Part shown: positions 9,023 to 17,576 of the stretch, in pieces
How positions within the stretch are numbered: position 1 is the stretch's first letter
Layout: each line of letters opens with the position of its first letter
NCBI GenBank assembly: GCA_902515565.1
Contig: CABXVR010000011.1
Coordinates: 1-40,293 of the forward strand
Length of the DNA: 40,293 nt
Reading direction: 5' to 3'
DNA from: an uncultured Bacteroidota bacterium
GTDB taxonomy: Bacteria; Bacteroidota; Bacteroidia; Flavobacteriales; Flavobacteriaceae
Program-made: the position numbers and the translations under genes
Notes under the pieces: model-generated
Databases searched by the model: none
What the model saw: only the letters and a program-made list of their open reading frames with translations
Told to the model about the DNA's origin: nothing

Positions 9023-10123
9023 ATGGAATACAAGAAAAGGAAAAAAGCGATTTTATTATTGTCTGATGGTACTATGTTTTACGGAAAATCAGTCTACGGT
9101 GAAGGTACTGCATTTGGAGAGGTTTGCTTCAATACTGGAATGACTGGATATCAAGAAATTTATACAGACCCTTCTTATTTTGGCCAGTTGATGATTATGA
9201 CAAATCCCCATATTGGTAATTATGGAGTGGTTAATGATGAGTCAGAATCTGATTCAGTAAAAATTTCTGGTTTAATATGTAAAAATTTTAGTTACAACTA
9301 TTCTAGAGAACTAGCTGATAGCTCATTGGAAGAATTTTTAAATAAGAATAATCTTTTTGCAATTTCTGATATTGATACGAGGGCTTTGGTTAGTTATATA
9401 AGAGATAATGGCGCTATGAATGCTGTAATAACTACAGATGTCGATGATATAGACTCATTGTCTAAGAAATTAGCAGAAGTTCCATCCATGGAGGGTTTAG
9501 AGCTTGCTTCTAAGGTTTCTACCAAATCTACTTATTATTATGGTAATGAGAGTTCTAAATTTAAAGTAGCAGCTCTAGATTTAGGGATAAAAAAAAATAT
9601 TTTAAGAAACTTAGCTAAAAGAGATGTATATATTAAGGTATTTCCATTTGACTCATCTTTTGAAGAAATGAAGGAATGGAATCCTGACGGTTATTTTTTA
9701 TCAAACGGACCTGGAGACCCAGAGCCATTGAAAGTCGTGCAAGATGTTGCGAAAAAAATTATTGATCAGAATCTACCTCTGTTTGGTATATGTCTAGGAC
9801 ACCAAATCATTGCTTTGGCTAATGGAATCTCTACTTACAAAATGCACAATGGTCACAGAGGGATAAACCATCCTGTTAAAAACCTAATAACTGGTAAAGG
9901 AGAAATCACTTCTCAGAATCATGGTTTTGCTGTAAATAAAGAAGAATCCTTAGCTAATGAAAATGTAGAAATAACACATATACATTTAAATGACGATACT
10001 GTCGCAGGCATAAAACTTAAAGATAGTAATTGCTTTTCTGTTCAATTTCATCCTGAGGCTAGTCCTGGCCCTCATGATTCATCATATTTATTTGACGAAT
10101 TTATAGAAAATATGAGTAAGTAG
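9023..10123 (+). CDS. carA: Carbamoyl-phosphate synthase small (glutaminase) subunit
   Basis: CarA hydrolyses glutamine and passes ammonia to CarB to make carbamoyl phosphate for pyrimidines and arginine. The 366-residue product has the CarA-specific N-terminal domain (GTAFGEVCFNTGMTGYQEI, DPSYFGQ) and a class I glutamine amidotransferase domain from about residue 185. The catalytic triad is visible: Cys257 in FGICLGHQ, and His343 and Glu345 in FHPEASPGP. carB is not in the window. The promoter is not clear; the nearest candidate (TATATTTA at 8993) differs from consensus at the last base. Confidence 0.97.
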   Translation: MEYKKRKKAILLLSDGTMFYGKSVYGEGTAFGEVCFNTGMTGYQEIYTDPSYFGQLMIMTNPHIGNYGVVNDESESDSVKISGLICKNFSYNYSRELADSSLEEFLNKNNLFAISDIDTRALVSYIRDNGAMNAVITTDVDDIDSLSKKLAEVPSMEGLELASKVSTKSTYYYGNESSKFKVAALDLGIKKNILRNLAKRDVYIKVFPFDSSFEEMKEWNPDGYFLSNGPGDPEPLKVVQDVAKKIIDQNLPLFGICLGHQIIALANGISTYKMHNGHRGINHPVKNLITGKGEITSQNHGFAVNKEESLANENVEITHIHLNDDTVAGIKLKDSNCFSVQFHPEASPGPHDSSYLFDEFIENMSK

Positions 10124-10202
10124 TAATTTGATTGTCAAATTTTTACTATTACGTTTTCGTTAATTATCTCCTTTTAATAGATTAAAATCTATATATAATT
10201 AA

Positions 10203-10210
10203 TATTTTTG
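10203..10210 (+). promoter_or_regulatory. Bacteroidota-type -7 promoter element before eno
   Basis: TATTTTTG exactly matches the Bacteroidota sigma-factor element TAnnTTTG and ends 25 nt before the eno ATG. No good TTG -33 element is seen about 20 nt upstream. The position relative to the start codon is like that of several other matches in this window. Confidence 0.55.
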
Positions 10211-10235
10211 TAGAAATTATTTATAAAAAATTATT

Positions 10236-11522
10236 ATGTCCAACATTAAAAAAATTCACGCCAGACAAATCTTTGATTCAAGAGGTAACCCAACAATTGA
10301 AGTTGATGTTATTACTGAAAACGGTTCAATTGGAAGAGCCGCTGTTCCTTCTGGTGCTTCAACTGGTGAACATGAAGCAGTTGAATTAAGAGATGGAGGT
10401 TCTAATTACATGGGAAAAGGGGTTATAAAAGCGGTAAATAATGTAAATAATATTTTAGCATCATCAATTATTGGATTATCCGTTTTTGATCAAACTGAAA
10501 TTGATCTTAAAATGATAAACTTAGACGGTACTGCTAACAAATCTAATTTAGGTGCAAATTCAATTTTAGGTGTTTCTTTAGCAGTCGCAAAAGCAGCTGC
10601 AGCCGAAAAAAAAGTCCCTTTGTACAGATATATTGGTGGAGAAGATGTGTGTACATTACCTGTGCCTATGATGAATATTATTAATGGAGGTTCTCACAGT
10701 GATTCTCCTATAGCTTTTCAAGAGTTTATGATAATACCAGTACTTGCAAAATCTTTTACACATGCAATGCAAATGGGTAGTGAAATATTCCACCATTTAA
10801 AATTAGTTTTAAAAAGCAGAAAATTAAGCACAGCAGTTGGTGACGAGGGTGGGTTTGCCCCTGTTTTAGATGGAACTGAGGATGCTTTAGATACTATTGC
10901 TTTGGCAGTAGAAAATGCAGGTTATTCTTTTGGTAAAGAGATAATGATAGCGTTAGATTGCGCTGCTGCAGAGTTTTATGAAAACAATGTATATAATTAC
11001 AAAAAATTTGAAGGTGATCATGCAGAAGTAAGAACAAGTAAACAGCAAGCTGATTATCTAGCAAGTTTAACCTCAAAATATCCAATTATTTCAATTGAAG
11101 ACGGAATGGATGAAAATGATTGGGAGGGTTGGAAATATTTAACAGAATTAATCGGAGATAAAATTCAACTTGTCGGAGATGATTTATTTGTAACCAATGT
11201 TGAAAGACTTTCTAGAGGTATTAATGAATCAATAGCTAATTCAATATTAATTAAAGTTAATCAGATAGGTAGTCTTACGGAAACAATAAAAGCTGTAGAA
11301 ATGGCCCATAATGCTGGTTTTACATCAGTAATGTCACACAGATCTGGAGAGACTGAAGACAATACTATTGCTGATCTCGCAGTTGCACTAACAACAGGTC
11401 AAATCAAGACTGGCTCTGCCTCTAGGAGTGATCGAATGGCTAAGTATAACCAGTTGTTGAGAATTGAAGAGGAGTTAGGTTCTAAGGCTTTCTTTCCTCA
11501 AGGGAGTGTGTTCAAGGCATAG
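10236..11522 (+). CDS. eno: Enolase (phosphopyruvate hydratase)
   Basis: Enolase converts 2-phosphoglycerate to phosphoenolpyruvate in glycolysis and gluconeogenesis. The 428-residue length is normal. Signature segments are [32 protein letters not shown] with the catalytic Glu at 204, [11 protein letters not shown] with Mg-binding acid residues near 288, GDDLFVTN near 315, catalytic Lys340 in IKVNQIGS, and [10 protein letters not shown]. It has its own promoter-like element and is followed 63 nt later by gltA. Confidence 0.98.
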   Translation: MSNIKKIHARQIFDSRGNPTIEVDVITENGSIGRAAVPSGASTGEHEAVELRDGGSNYMGKGVIKAVNNVNNILASSIIGLSVFDQTEIDLKMINLDGTANKSNLGANSILGVSLAVAKAAAAEKKVPLYRYIGGEDVCTLPVPMMNIINGGSHSDSPIAFQEFMIIPVLAKSFTHAMQMGSEIFHHLKLVLKSRKLSTAVGDEGGFAPVLDGTEDALDTIALAVENAGYSFGKEIMIALDCAAAEFYENNVYNYKKFEGDHAEVRTSKQQADYLASLTSKYPIISIEDGMDENDWEGWKYLTELIGDKIQLVGDDLFVTNVERLSRGINESIANSILIKVNQIGSLTETIKAVEMAHNAGFTSVMSHRSGETEDNTIADLAVALTTGQIKTGSASRSDRMAKYNQLLRIEEELGSKAFFPQGSVFKA

Positions 11523-11555
11523 GCTATAATGTTTTAATAATTCGTAGATATTTCG

Positions 11556-11563
11556 TATTTTTG
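11556..11563 (+). promoter_or_regulatory. Bacteroidota-type -7 promoter element before gltA
   Basis: TATTTTTG is a perfect TAnnTTTG match ending 22 nt before the gltA ATG, in the 63-nt eno-gltA gap. No clear -33 TTG is present; a TTTT run lies about 20 nt upstream. It suggests that citrate synthase can be transcribed separately from eno. Confidence 0.55.
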
Positions 11564-11585
11564 CATTCCTTAATACAAAAATTAA

Positions 11586-12881
11586 ATGTCAAAAAAAGCT
11601 AAACTACTTATAAATAATCAGGAATTTGATTTCCCCCTTGTTTTAGGTTCTGAAAACGAAATTTCTATTGATGTAAAACAATTAAGAGCTCTTACAGATG
11701 GAGTTACTACAATAGACCCAGGTTTCAAAAACACTGCTTCATGTGAAAGTAAAATAACTTATCTAGACGGAGAAAAAGGTATTTTAAGATATAGAGGTTA
11801 CTCGATTGAGGATTTAGCTAACAATGCTAGTTTTTTAGAAGTTGCTTATTTACTAATATATGGAAATCTTCCAACAGAAGATCAGTATAAAAAATTCAAT
11901 GATGATATTAAAAGTGAGAGTATTGTAGACGAGGATATTAAAAAAATATTAGAAGCATTTCCAAAATCAGCCCATCCGATGGGTATATTGTCATCATTAA
12001 CAAGTGCATTAACTGCTTTTAATCCCACTTCTAATACTATAGATTATAACAGGAGTAAAGCTGAGCTTTACGAAACTATAGTAAAAGTTTTAGGAAAAAT
12101 TCCAGTATTAATTGCTTGGACCTTTAGGAAAAAGAATGGCTTACCTTTAGACTACGGAGATACTTCTTTAGGTTATGTTGAGAATATTTTAAAAATGATG
12201 TTTAATAAGCCAAATGAAACATATATTCAGAACCCAATTTTGGTTAACGCCCTTAACAAGCTTTTAATTTTACACGCCGATCATGAGCAAAACTGTTCAA
12301 CTTCAACAGTAAGAATCGTAGGTTCTTCTCATGCAGGTTTATTTGCCTCAATTTCTGCAGGAATATCTGCATTGTGGGGGCCTTTACACGGTGGAGCAAA
12401 TCAAGCAGTGCTTGAAATGCTTGAATCGATTAACGAAGATGGTGGAGATACAAATAAGTATATGCAAAAAGCAAAAGATAAAGAAGATCCATTTAGATTA
12501 ATGGGCTTTGGTCATAGGGTTTATAAAAGTTTTGACCCTAGAGCTAAAATAATTAAAGTAGCAACCGATGAAGTTTTAAATAATCTAGGAGTAGTCGATC
12601 CTGTTTTGGATATAGCCAAAGGTTTAGAAAAAGAAGCATTAAGTGATAAATATTTTGTAGATAGAAGTTTATATCCAAATGTTGATTTTTATTCTGGTAT
12701 TATCTACCGAGCAATGGGAATTCCATCTGACATGTTTACTGTAATGTTTGCTCTAGGTAGACTTCCTGGATGGATAGCACAATGGAGAGAAATGAGACTA
12801 AGAAATGAGCCAATAGGTAGACCAAGACAGGTTTATACCGGAGAAAATCACAGAGAATATACTCCAATTTCTAACAGATAA
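11586..12881 (+). CDS. gltA: Citrate synthase, type II
   Basis: This enzyme condenses acetyl-CoA and oxaloacetate to citrate at the head of the TCA cycle. The 431-residue product resembles the hexameric type II enzymes, with the N-terminal extension KLLINNQEFDFPLVLGSE. Catalytic residues are His268 in GPLHGGANQAV, His310 in MGFGHRVYKSFDPRA and Asp367 in YPNVDFYSG. HADHEQNCSTSTVR is also typical. Together with mdh at 28752 it gives two TCA-cycle enzymes in this window. Confidence 0.98.
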   Translation: MSKKAKLLINNQEFDFPLVLGSENEISIDVKQLRALTDGVTTIDPGFKNTASCESKITYLDGEKGILRYRGYSIEDLANNASFLEVAYLLIYGNLPTEDQYKKFNDDIKSESIVDEDIKKILEAFPKSAHPMGILSSLTSALTAFNPTSNTIDYNRSKAELYETIVKVLGKIPVLIAWTFRKKNGLPLDYGDTSLGYVENILKMMFNKPNETYIQNPILVNALNKLLILHADHEQNCSTSTVRIVGSSHAGLFASISAGISALWGPLHGGANQAVLEMLESINEDGGDTNKYMQKAKDKEDPFRLMGFGHRVYKSFDPRAKIIKVATDEVLNNLGVVDPVLDIAKGLEKEALSDKYFVDRSLYPNVDFYSGIIYRAMGIPSDMFTVMFALGRLPGWIAQWREMRLRNEPIGRPRQVYTGENHREYTPISNR

Positions 12882-12920
12882 TATAGGTCTCACTCTATTT
12901 CTTTCTTAGTATATTTACAT

Positions 12921-13850
12921 ATGTTAAAAATCTATATTAACAACGAAACCTCAGAACTAGTGTCTGTAATATTGGGTTCTGCGATTTCTAACGGCCCAAC
13001 TCCAAATATTGAAGACTGTTACGACCCAAAAAGTATTGAACATATTTTAAACGGTACATATCCTACTGAAAAAGATATGATCAGTGAATTAAATTCATTT
13101 AAAAATATTTTAATTAAATATGGAGTAAAGGTGTATAGACCAGATCTAATTAATAATTATAATCAGATATTTACACGAGATATTTCTTTTGTTATTGAAG
13201 ATAAAATTGTTTTATCTAATATGATTGATAATAGATCCTCAGAGTTGTCAGCTATCAATTATATACTTAGTGAAATTCCTCCCAAAAATATTATTAAACT
13301 TAGCTGTGACAGTCATGTTGAAGGCGGTGATGTAATACTACTTAATGATTATATTTTTATTGGAATCTACTCTGGTGAAGATTATCCTAATTACATAACT
13401 GCTAGAACAAATTTGAATGCTGTAAATGAAATAAAAACATATTTTCCGAAAAAGATCATAAAGACTTTTGAACTAAGAAAATCAAACTCTTCCCCGATGG
13501 ATAATGCTCTTCACTTGGACTGTTGTTTTCAGCCAATAGGAAAAGATAAAGCAATAATTTACCCTGGTGGTTTTTTACTTAAAGAGGATTATGATTGGTT
13601 AGTTGATTTTTTTGGAAAAGAAAATATTTTTGAAACTACAAAAGAAGAAATGTATAACATGAATTGTAATGTGTTTTCAATTTCTGAAAACGTAATTGTT
13701 TCTGAAAATAATTTTAGTAGATTAAATGAGTGGTTAATTTCAAAGGAATTTACTGTTGAGAAAATAAACTATTCAGAGATTGCTAAGCAAGAAGGTTTGT
13801 TGAGGTGTTCAACTATGCCGTTAATAAGAAAACAATCTAATTTTGAATAA
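12921..13850 (+). CDS. Dimethylarginine dimethylaminohydrolase / amidinotransferase-like protein
   Basis: The 309-residue product belongs to the guanidino-group-modifying superfamily (arginine deiminase, DDAH, amidinotransferase), which forms a covalent thiouronium intermediate on Cys. The expected catalytic residues are all visible: the FTRD motif (about residue 90), Glu134 in HVEGGD, His198 in HLDCCF, and the nucleophile Cys296 in LLRCSTMP. Substrate (arginine, methylated arginine, or an amidino donor/acceptor pair) cannot be decided from sequence. It starts 39 nt after gltA, and its last 8 bases overlap the next gene, a second member of the same fold. The pair probably acts in arginine or citrulline catabolism. 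Confidence 0.85.
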   Translation: MLKIYINNETSELVSVILGSAISNGPTPNIEDCYDPKSIEHILNGTYPTEKDMISELNSFKNILIKYGVKVYRPDLINNYNQIFTRDISFVIEDKIVLSNMIDNRSSELSAINYILSEIPPKNIIKLSCDSHVEGGDVILLNDYIFIGIYSGEDYPNYITARTNLNAVNEIKTYFPKKIIKTFELRKSNSSPMDNALHLDCCFQPIGKDKAIIYPGGFLLKEDYDWLVDFFGKENIFETTKEEMYNMNCNVFSISENVIVSENNFSRLNEWLISKEFTVEKINYSEIAKQEGLLRCSTMPLIRKQSNFE

Positions 13851-14796
13851 ACAAAGTGCAAATACTATTTTGATGATTAGACCGCTTGCATTTAATTATA
13901 ATGTACAAACTGCTGTTAACAATCATTACCAAAATGCCAATGATTTTAACAATAACTCTAATCAAATTAATTTAAGAGCTCAAGCTGAATTTGACAATTT
14001 TGTATTAAAACTCCGATCTTTTGGTGTGGAAGTTATTGTTTTTCAAGATGATGATAAGTTTGACACACCAGATTCAGTATTTCCCAATAATTGGATTTCA
14101 TTTCACTCAAACGGTGATATTGCCCTATATCCAATGTTTGCAGAAAATAGAAGAAATGAAAGAAGAGAAGATGTTGTTAAATACATTGAAAAAAACGATT
14201 ATTCTATTAGAAATATTATTGATTATTCATCTGCGGAAGAATCTAACATATTTTTAGAGGGCACAGGGAGTATAGTTTTAGATAGGTTAAATAGAAAAGC
14301 TTATTGTGCTATTTCTGAAAGATCTAACGAAGATCTGTTGATTGAGTTTTGTGAAGACTTTGAATATACTCCAGTAATTTTCAATGCGTTTCAGACGGTT
14401 AAACAAGCAAGAAAGTTGATTTACCATACAAATGTTATGATGTGTATTGCTGATAATTTTGTCATTATATGCCTAGATTGCATAGATGATAAAAAAGAGA
14501 GAAATAATGTAATTGAACATTTAAAAGAAGATGGAAAAGAGGTTGTTGAAATTTCAGAAAATCAAGTCAATTCATTTGCTGGTAATATGCTGCAGGTTTT
14601 AGATAGAAATAATAATTATGTGCTGATTATGAGTGAATCTGCGTATAATGTGTTGACTCCTACTCAAAAAAATATTATAAATAAGTATGCTAAAATTGTT
14701 TTTAGTTCATTAAATACAATTGAGACATATGGAGGGGGAAGTGCTAGATGTATGATGGCTGAGGTATTTTTGCCCAAAGCCAAACAGAAATTATAA
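13843..14796 (+). CDS. ctlX: CtlX-type citrulline utilisation hydrolase / arginine deiminase-related protein
   Basis: The 317-residue product is a second guanidino-modifying-fold enzyme. It starts with the CtlX-like ANTILMIRP and has DSVFPNNWISFH, Glu139 in LEGTGS, His195 in IYHTNVMM, and the C-terminal nucleophile Cys303 in GGGSARCMMAEVFLP. I chose the TTG at 13843 because it keeps the conserved ANTILMIRP start; the first ATG (13873) would begin inside that motif. This puts an 8-nt overlap on the upstream DDAH-like gene, pointing to translational coupling. The two active sites have the same Glu-His-Cys layout, so they may be ancient paralogues. Exact substrate is unproven. Confidence 0.82.
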   Translation: MNKQSANTILMIRPLAFNYNVQTAVNNHYQNANDFNNNSNQINLRAQAEFDNFVLKLRSFGVEVIVFQDDDKFDTPDSVFPNNWISFHSNGDIALYPMFAENRRNERREDVVKYIEKNDYSIRNIIDYSSAEESNIFLEGTGSIVLDRLNRKAYCAISERSNEDLLIEFCEDFEYTPVIFNAFQTVKQARKLIYHTNVMMCIADNFVIICLDCIDDKKERNNVIEHLKEDGKEVVEISENQVNSFAGNMLQVLDRNNNYVLIMSESAYNVLTPTQKNIINKYAKIVFSSLNTIETYGGGSARCMMAEVFLPKAKQKL

Positions 14797-14819
14797 TATA
14801 TTATATTTATAGCTATATA

Positions 14820-16601
14820 ATGAATAAAATGAATATTGAATCTTCTTTACAAACAATTGCAGTTAAAGCAATCGAACAGTTATACAAAGTAAACATTGAT
14901 AGTGTCGAAATACAGCCTACAAGAACTGATTTTGAGGGAGATTTAACTATTGTTGTCTTCCCATTATTAAAACTTCTAAAAACTACCCCAATTGATTTAG
15001 CAAACAGTTTAGGTAATTATATAGTTGAAAATGAAAAATCATATACAACATTCAATGTTGTTTCAGGCTTTCTTAATCTTGTTGTTTCTGACAGCTATTA
15101 TTTAAATCATTTTAATGCAATAAAAAATGAAAATGATTTCGGTTTTGTTAAACCAACTTCAAATGATTGTACAATGATTGAATACTCTTCGCCTAACACC
15201 AATAAGCCACTACATCTTGGACATATTCGTAATAATTTGTTAGGCTATAGTGTGGCTCAAATACTTAAAGCATCTGGTAAAAATATTCTTAAAACTCAGA
15301 TAATAAATGATAGAGGTATTCATATATGTAAAAGTATGTTAGCCTGGGTTAAGTTTGGGAACGGAGAAACTCCTGATTCCACATCCTTTAAGGGAGATAA
15401 GCTAGTTGGAAAGTATTATGTTTTGTTTGACAAGGAATATAAAAACCAAATTAAATCTCTAATAGAGAATGGCACTTCAGAAGAAGATGCTAAAAAAAAT
15501 GCACCCATACTAATTGAAGCCCAGGAAATGCTTTTGCTTTGGGAGTCAGGTGATGAAGAAACTGTCAAGCTTTGGAAGACAATGAATGGATGGGTTTACA
15601 AAGGTTTTGAAGAAACTTATAAAAATCTTGGAGTAGATTTTGATAATTATTATTACGAAAGTAATACCTACCTCTTAGGTAAAGAGTTTATAAAAGAAGG
15701 TATTAATAAAAATGTTTTCTACAAAAAAGAAGATGGTAGTGTGTGGTGTGATTTGTCGAATGAAGGATTGGACGAAAAAATTGTTTTGAGATCTGATGGA
15801 ACTGCAGTCTACATGACTCAAGATATTGGTACAGCTATTCAAAGAGTTAAGGATTTTCCTAACATTAACTCAATGATTTACACTGTTGGTAATGAACAAG
15901 ATTATCATTTTAAAGTATTGTTCCTGATACTAAAAAAATTAGGTTTCAAATGGTCAGAAAACTTACATCATTTGAGTTATGGAATGGTTGATTTACCAAG
16001 TGGTAAAATGAAAAGTCGAGAAGGTACTGTTGTGGATGCAGATGATTTGTTACTAGAAATGACCAATACAGCTAAAGAAATATCGTCTGAGCTTGGAAAA
16101 TTGGAAGACATGGATCAAGAAGAGAAAAACAATGTTTTTGAGATTATAGGTAAAGCAGCCTTGAAATACTTTATTTTGAAAGTTGATCCAAAAAAGAGAA
16201 TATTATTTGACCCAAAAGAGTCTGTAGATTTTCAAGGAAATACTGGCCCTTTTATTCAATATTCATATGTTAGAATACAGGCTATTTTAAGAAAAGTAGA
16301 CTCTGTTAGCAATGATGATTATAACGGAATTTTAGACCCCAAAGAAAAAGAGCTGATAAAGCAGTTACTAAGCTTTCCTTTAGTGATTCAAAATGCCGCG
16401 AATACCCAAAGCCCTGCTTTAGTTGCTAATTATGTTTATGATTTGGTGAAGTTGTTTAATTCCTTTTATCAATCCTTACCTATATTAAAAACTTCTTTTG
16501 AAGATAGAAAAATATTTAGATTACAATTGTCTAAATCAGTTTCTTACACCATTAAAAATGCTTTGGATTTACTAGGTGTTGGTATAGTGCAAAGAATGTA
16601 G
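14820..16601 (+). CDS. argS: Arginyl-tRNA synthetase
   Basis: This class I synthetase charges tRNA-Arg. The 593-residue product has an N-terminal tRNA D-loop-recognition (Add1) domain, the ATP-binding HLGH at residues 132-135 inside SSPNTNKPLHLGHIRNN, the KMSKS-type loop KMKSR at 396-400 (SGKMKSREGT), and the C-terminal anticodon-binding DALR-like domain starting about 470 (FIQYSYVRIQAIL). A second ATG at 14829 is possible. It follows two arginine-related enzymes by 23 nt and ends before a two-way terminator shared with proteorhodopsin. Confidence 0.97.
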   Translation: MNKMNIESSLQTIAVKAIEQLYKVNIDSVEIQPTRTDFEGDLTIVVFPLLKLLKTTPIDLANSLGNYIVENEKSYTTFNVVSGFLNLVVSDSYYLNHFNAIKNENDFGFVKPTSNDCTMIEYSSPNTNKPLHLGHIRNNLLGYSVAQILKASGKNILKTQIINDRGIHICKSMLAWVKFGNGETPDSTSFKGDKLVGKYYVLFDKEYKNQIKSLIENGTSEEDAKKNAPILIEAQEMLLLWESGDEETVKLWKTMNGWVYKGFEETYKNLGVDFDNYYYESNTYLLGKEFIKEGINKNVFYKKEDGSVWCDLSNEGLDEKIVLRSDGTAVYMTQDIGTAIQRVKDFPNINSMIYTVGNEQDYHFKVLFLILKKLGFKWSENLHHLSYGMVDLPSGKMKSREGTVVDADDLLLEMTNTAKEISSELGKLEDMDQEEKNNVFEIIGKAALKYFILKVDPKKRILFDPKESVDFQGNTGPFIQYSYVRIQAILRKVDSVSNDDYNGILDPKEKELIKQLLSFPLVIQNAANTQSPALVANYVYDLVKLFNSFYQSLPILKTSFEDRKIFRLQLSKSVSYTIKNALDLLGVGIVQRM

Positions 16602-16622
16602 TAATTATTAAATATATTGCAT

Positions 16623-16656
16623 AAAAAAAGGCTACACAATCGTGTAGCCTTTTTTT
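16623..16656. terminator. Bidirectional terminator between argS and proteorhodopsin
   Basis: GGCTACAC and GTGTAGCC form a perfect 8-bp GC-rich stem around the tetraloop AATC, flanked by seven A on the left and seven T on the right. The whole element is a 15-bp perfect inverted repeat. It therefore gives a hairpin plus U tract in both directions, ending argS (stop at 16601) on the plus strand and proteorhodopsin (stop at 16682) on the minus strand. Confidence 0.93.
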
Positions 16657-16681
16657 ATATTGTTCAAAAGAATCTTTTAAA

Positions 16682-17398
16682 TTATGATTCTTTAACAGCT
16701 AAACCATATACAACAAGACCAAATCCGATTTTGTTGATAGCATCACCAATGTTGTATATTACTTCCATTGAAGGTAAAAACGCTTCAATACCGTTATACC
16801 ATCCATCAGTACCAGCCATATATCCTAATGGATAAATTGCCCAACCAACAAGAAGGAACCAACATAACATTTTGTGAGCTTCTAATACGTTTCCACCAGC
16901 AGCAACTGCTAGTTTTTTAAGACCACCTAACCATACTTCGTATGCGATCCAGAAATATGCTAAACCTGAGATGAATCCCCAAGCACCAGCACTTAACATT
17001 CCACCGTCCCATCCAGACTCTCCAAAGAATCCAGTGACAAGCATCACAGTTGAAAGTCCAATAAGCTTCCACATATCTGATTTAGTCGCTCCAGCAACTT
17101 TAAGTATTAAGTAAAACTCAACACACATTAATGGAACAGTTAAGATCCAGTCTACGTATCTGAATACAGTAGTACTATCTCCGGCTGCATGAGCATCTCT
17201 CATGTACATGTAATGTACAGCAGCAATAAATGTAATTAATCCTGAAACTAAAAGAGAAGTTCTCCATTTAGCATCAACACTGTTCATTGACAAGAAGAAA
17301 AACACAGATGCTGCCATCATAGCCATTGCTCCAAGCCAGAACGTAAATCCAGTGCCATCCGTAGGGACAGACATTGCAATAAAGTTTAAATAATTCAT
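16682..17398 (-). CDS. Proteorhodopsin, light-driven proton pump
   Basis: This is a seven-helix retinal protein of 238 residues that pumps protons out of the cell in light. Helix C carries Arg80, the proton acceptor Asp83, Thr87 and the proton donor Glu94 (RYVDWILTVPLMCVEF), i.e. the D-T-E motif of H+-pumping proteorhodopsins. The retinal Schiff-base Lys is Lys223 in DAINKIGFGL. His62 in HYMYMRD corresponds to the His paired with the acceptor. Met91 occupies the spectral-tuning position (105 in the reference protein), where Leu/Met go with green and Gln with blue absorption. The N-terminus may be a short signal/first-helix region. The nearby blh would supply retinal. Confidence 0.97.
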   Translation of the reverse strand: MNYLNFIAMSVPTDGTGFTFWLGAMAMMAASVFFFLSMNSVDAKWRTSLLVSGLITFIAAVHYMYMRDAHAAGDSTTVFRYVDWILTVPLMCVEFYLILKVAGATKSDMWKLIGLSTVMLVTGFFGESGWDGGMLSAGAWGFISGLAYFWIAYEVWLGGLKKLAVAAGGNVLEAHKMLCWFLLVGWAIYPLGYMAGTDGWYNGIEAFLPSMEVIYNIGDAINKIGFGLVVYGLAVKES

Positions 17399-17429
17399 AT
17401 TTGTTATTTTAAAAATTAATAGTTAAAGG

Positions 17430-17457
17430 CTAAAATACTAAATATTTTGCAAATCAA
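17430..17457 (-). promoter_or_regulatory. Possible promoter of proteorhodopsin
   Basis: Read on the minus strand, TTG (17457-17455) is followed after 17 nt by TATTTTAG (17437-17430). This differs from TAnnTTTG at one position and lies 31 nt before the start codon. The 178-nt gap upstream of proteorhodopsin, with an insulating terminator at its far end, supports a promoter here. This precise site is only a candidate. Confidence 0.35.
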
Positions 17458-17524
17458 TAAATATAGCTACTAATAATTATCATATTAATAGCTTTATCCT
17501 TCTTAAATTATTGATTAAATAAAA

Positions 17525-17555
17525 AAAAAAGAACCCCGTTTTGAGGTTCTTTTTT
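17525..17555 (-). terminator. Terminator after the membrane protein upstream of proteorhodopsin
   Basis: AAAAAAGAACC pairs with GGTTCTTTTTT around a 9-nt loop. On the minus strand the hairpin is followed by a long U tract (the A run from 17521). It lies just after the stop of the minus-strand membrane protein at 17577, so that gene and proteorhodopsin are separate transcription units despite having the same orientation. There are T's on the plus-strand side as well. Confidence 0.8.
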
Positions 17556-17576
17556 ATTATTTTAAAAAATTATAAT

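Noticed and set aside
16617-16835. Plus-strand open frame across the terminator and the end of proteorhodopsin
   Set aside because: It starts in the terminator and runs antisense to well-supported rhodopsin codons; no family features.
16682-17398. Sodium- or chloride-pumping rhodopsin
   Set aside because: Helix C has Asp83, Thr87 and Glu94, the proton-pump set, not the NDQ or NTQ sets.
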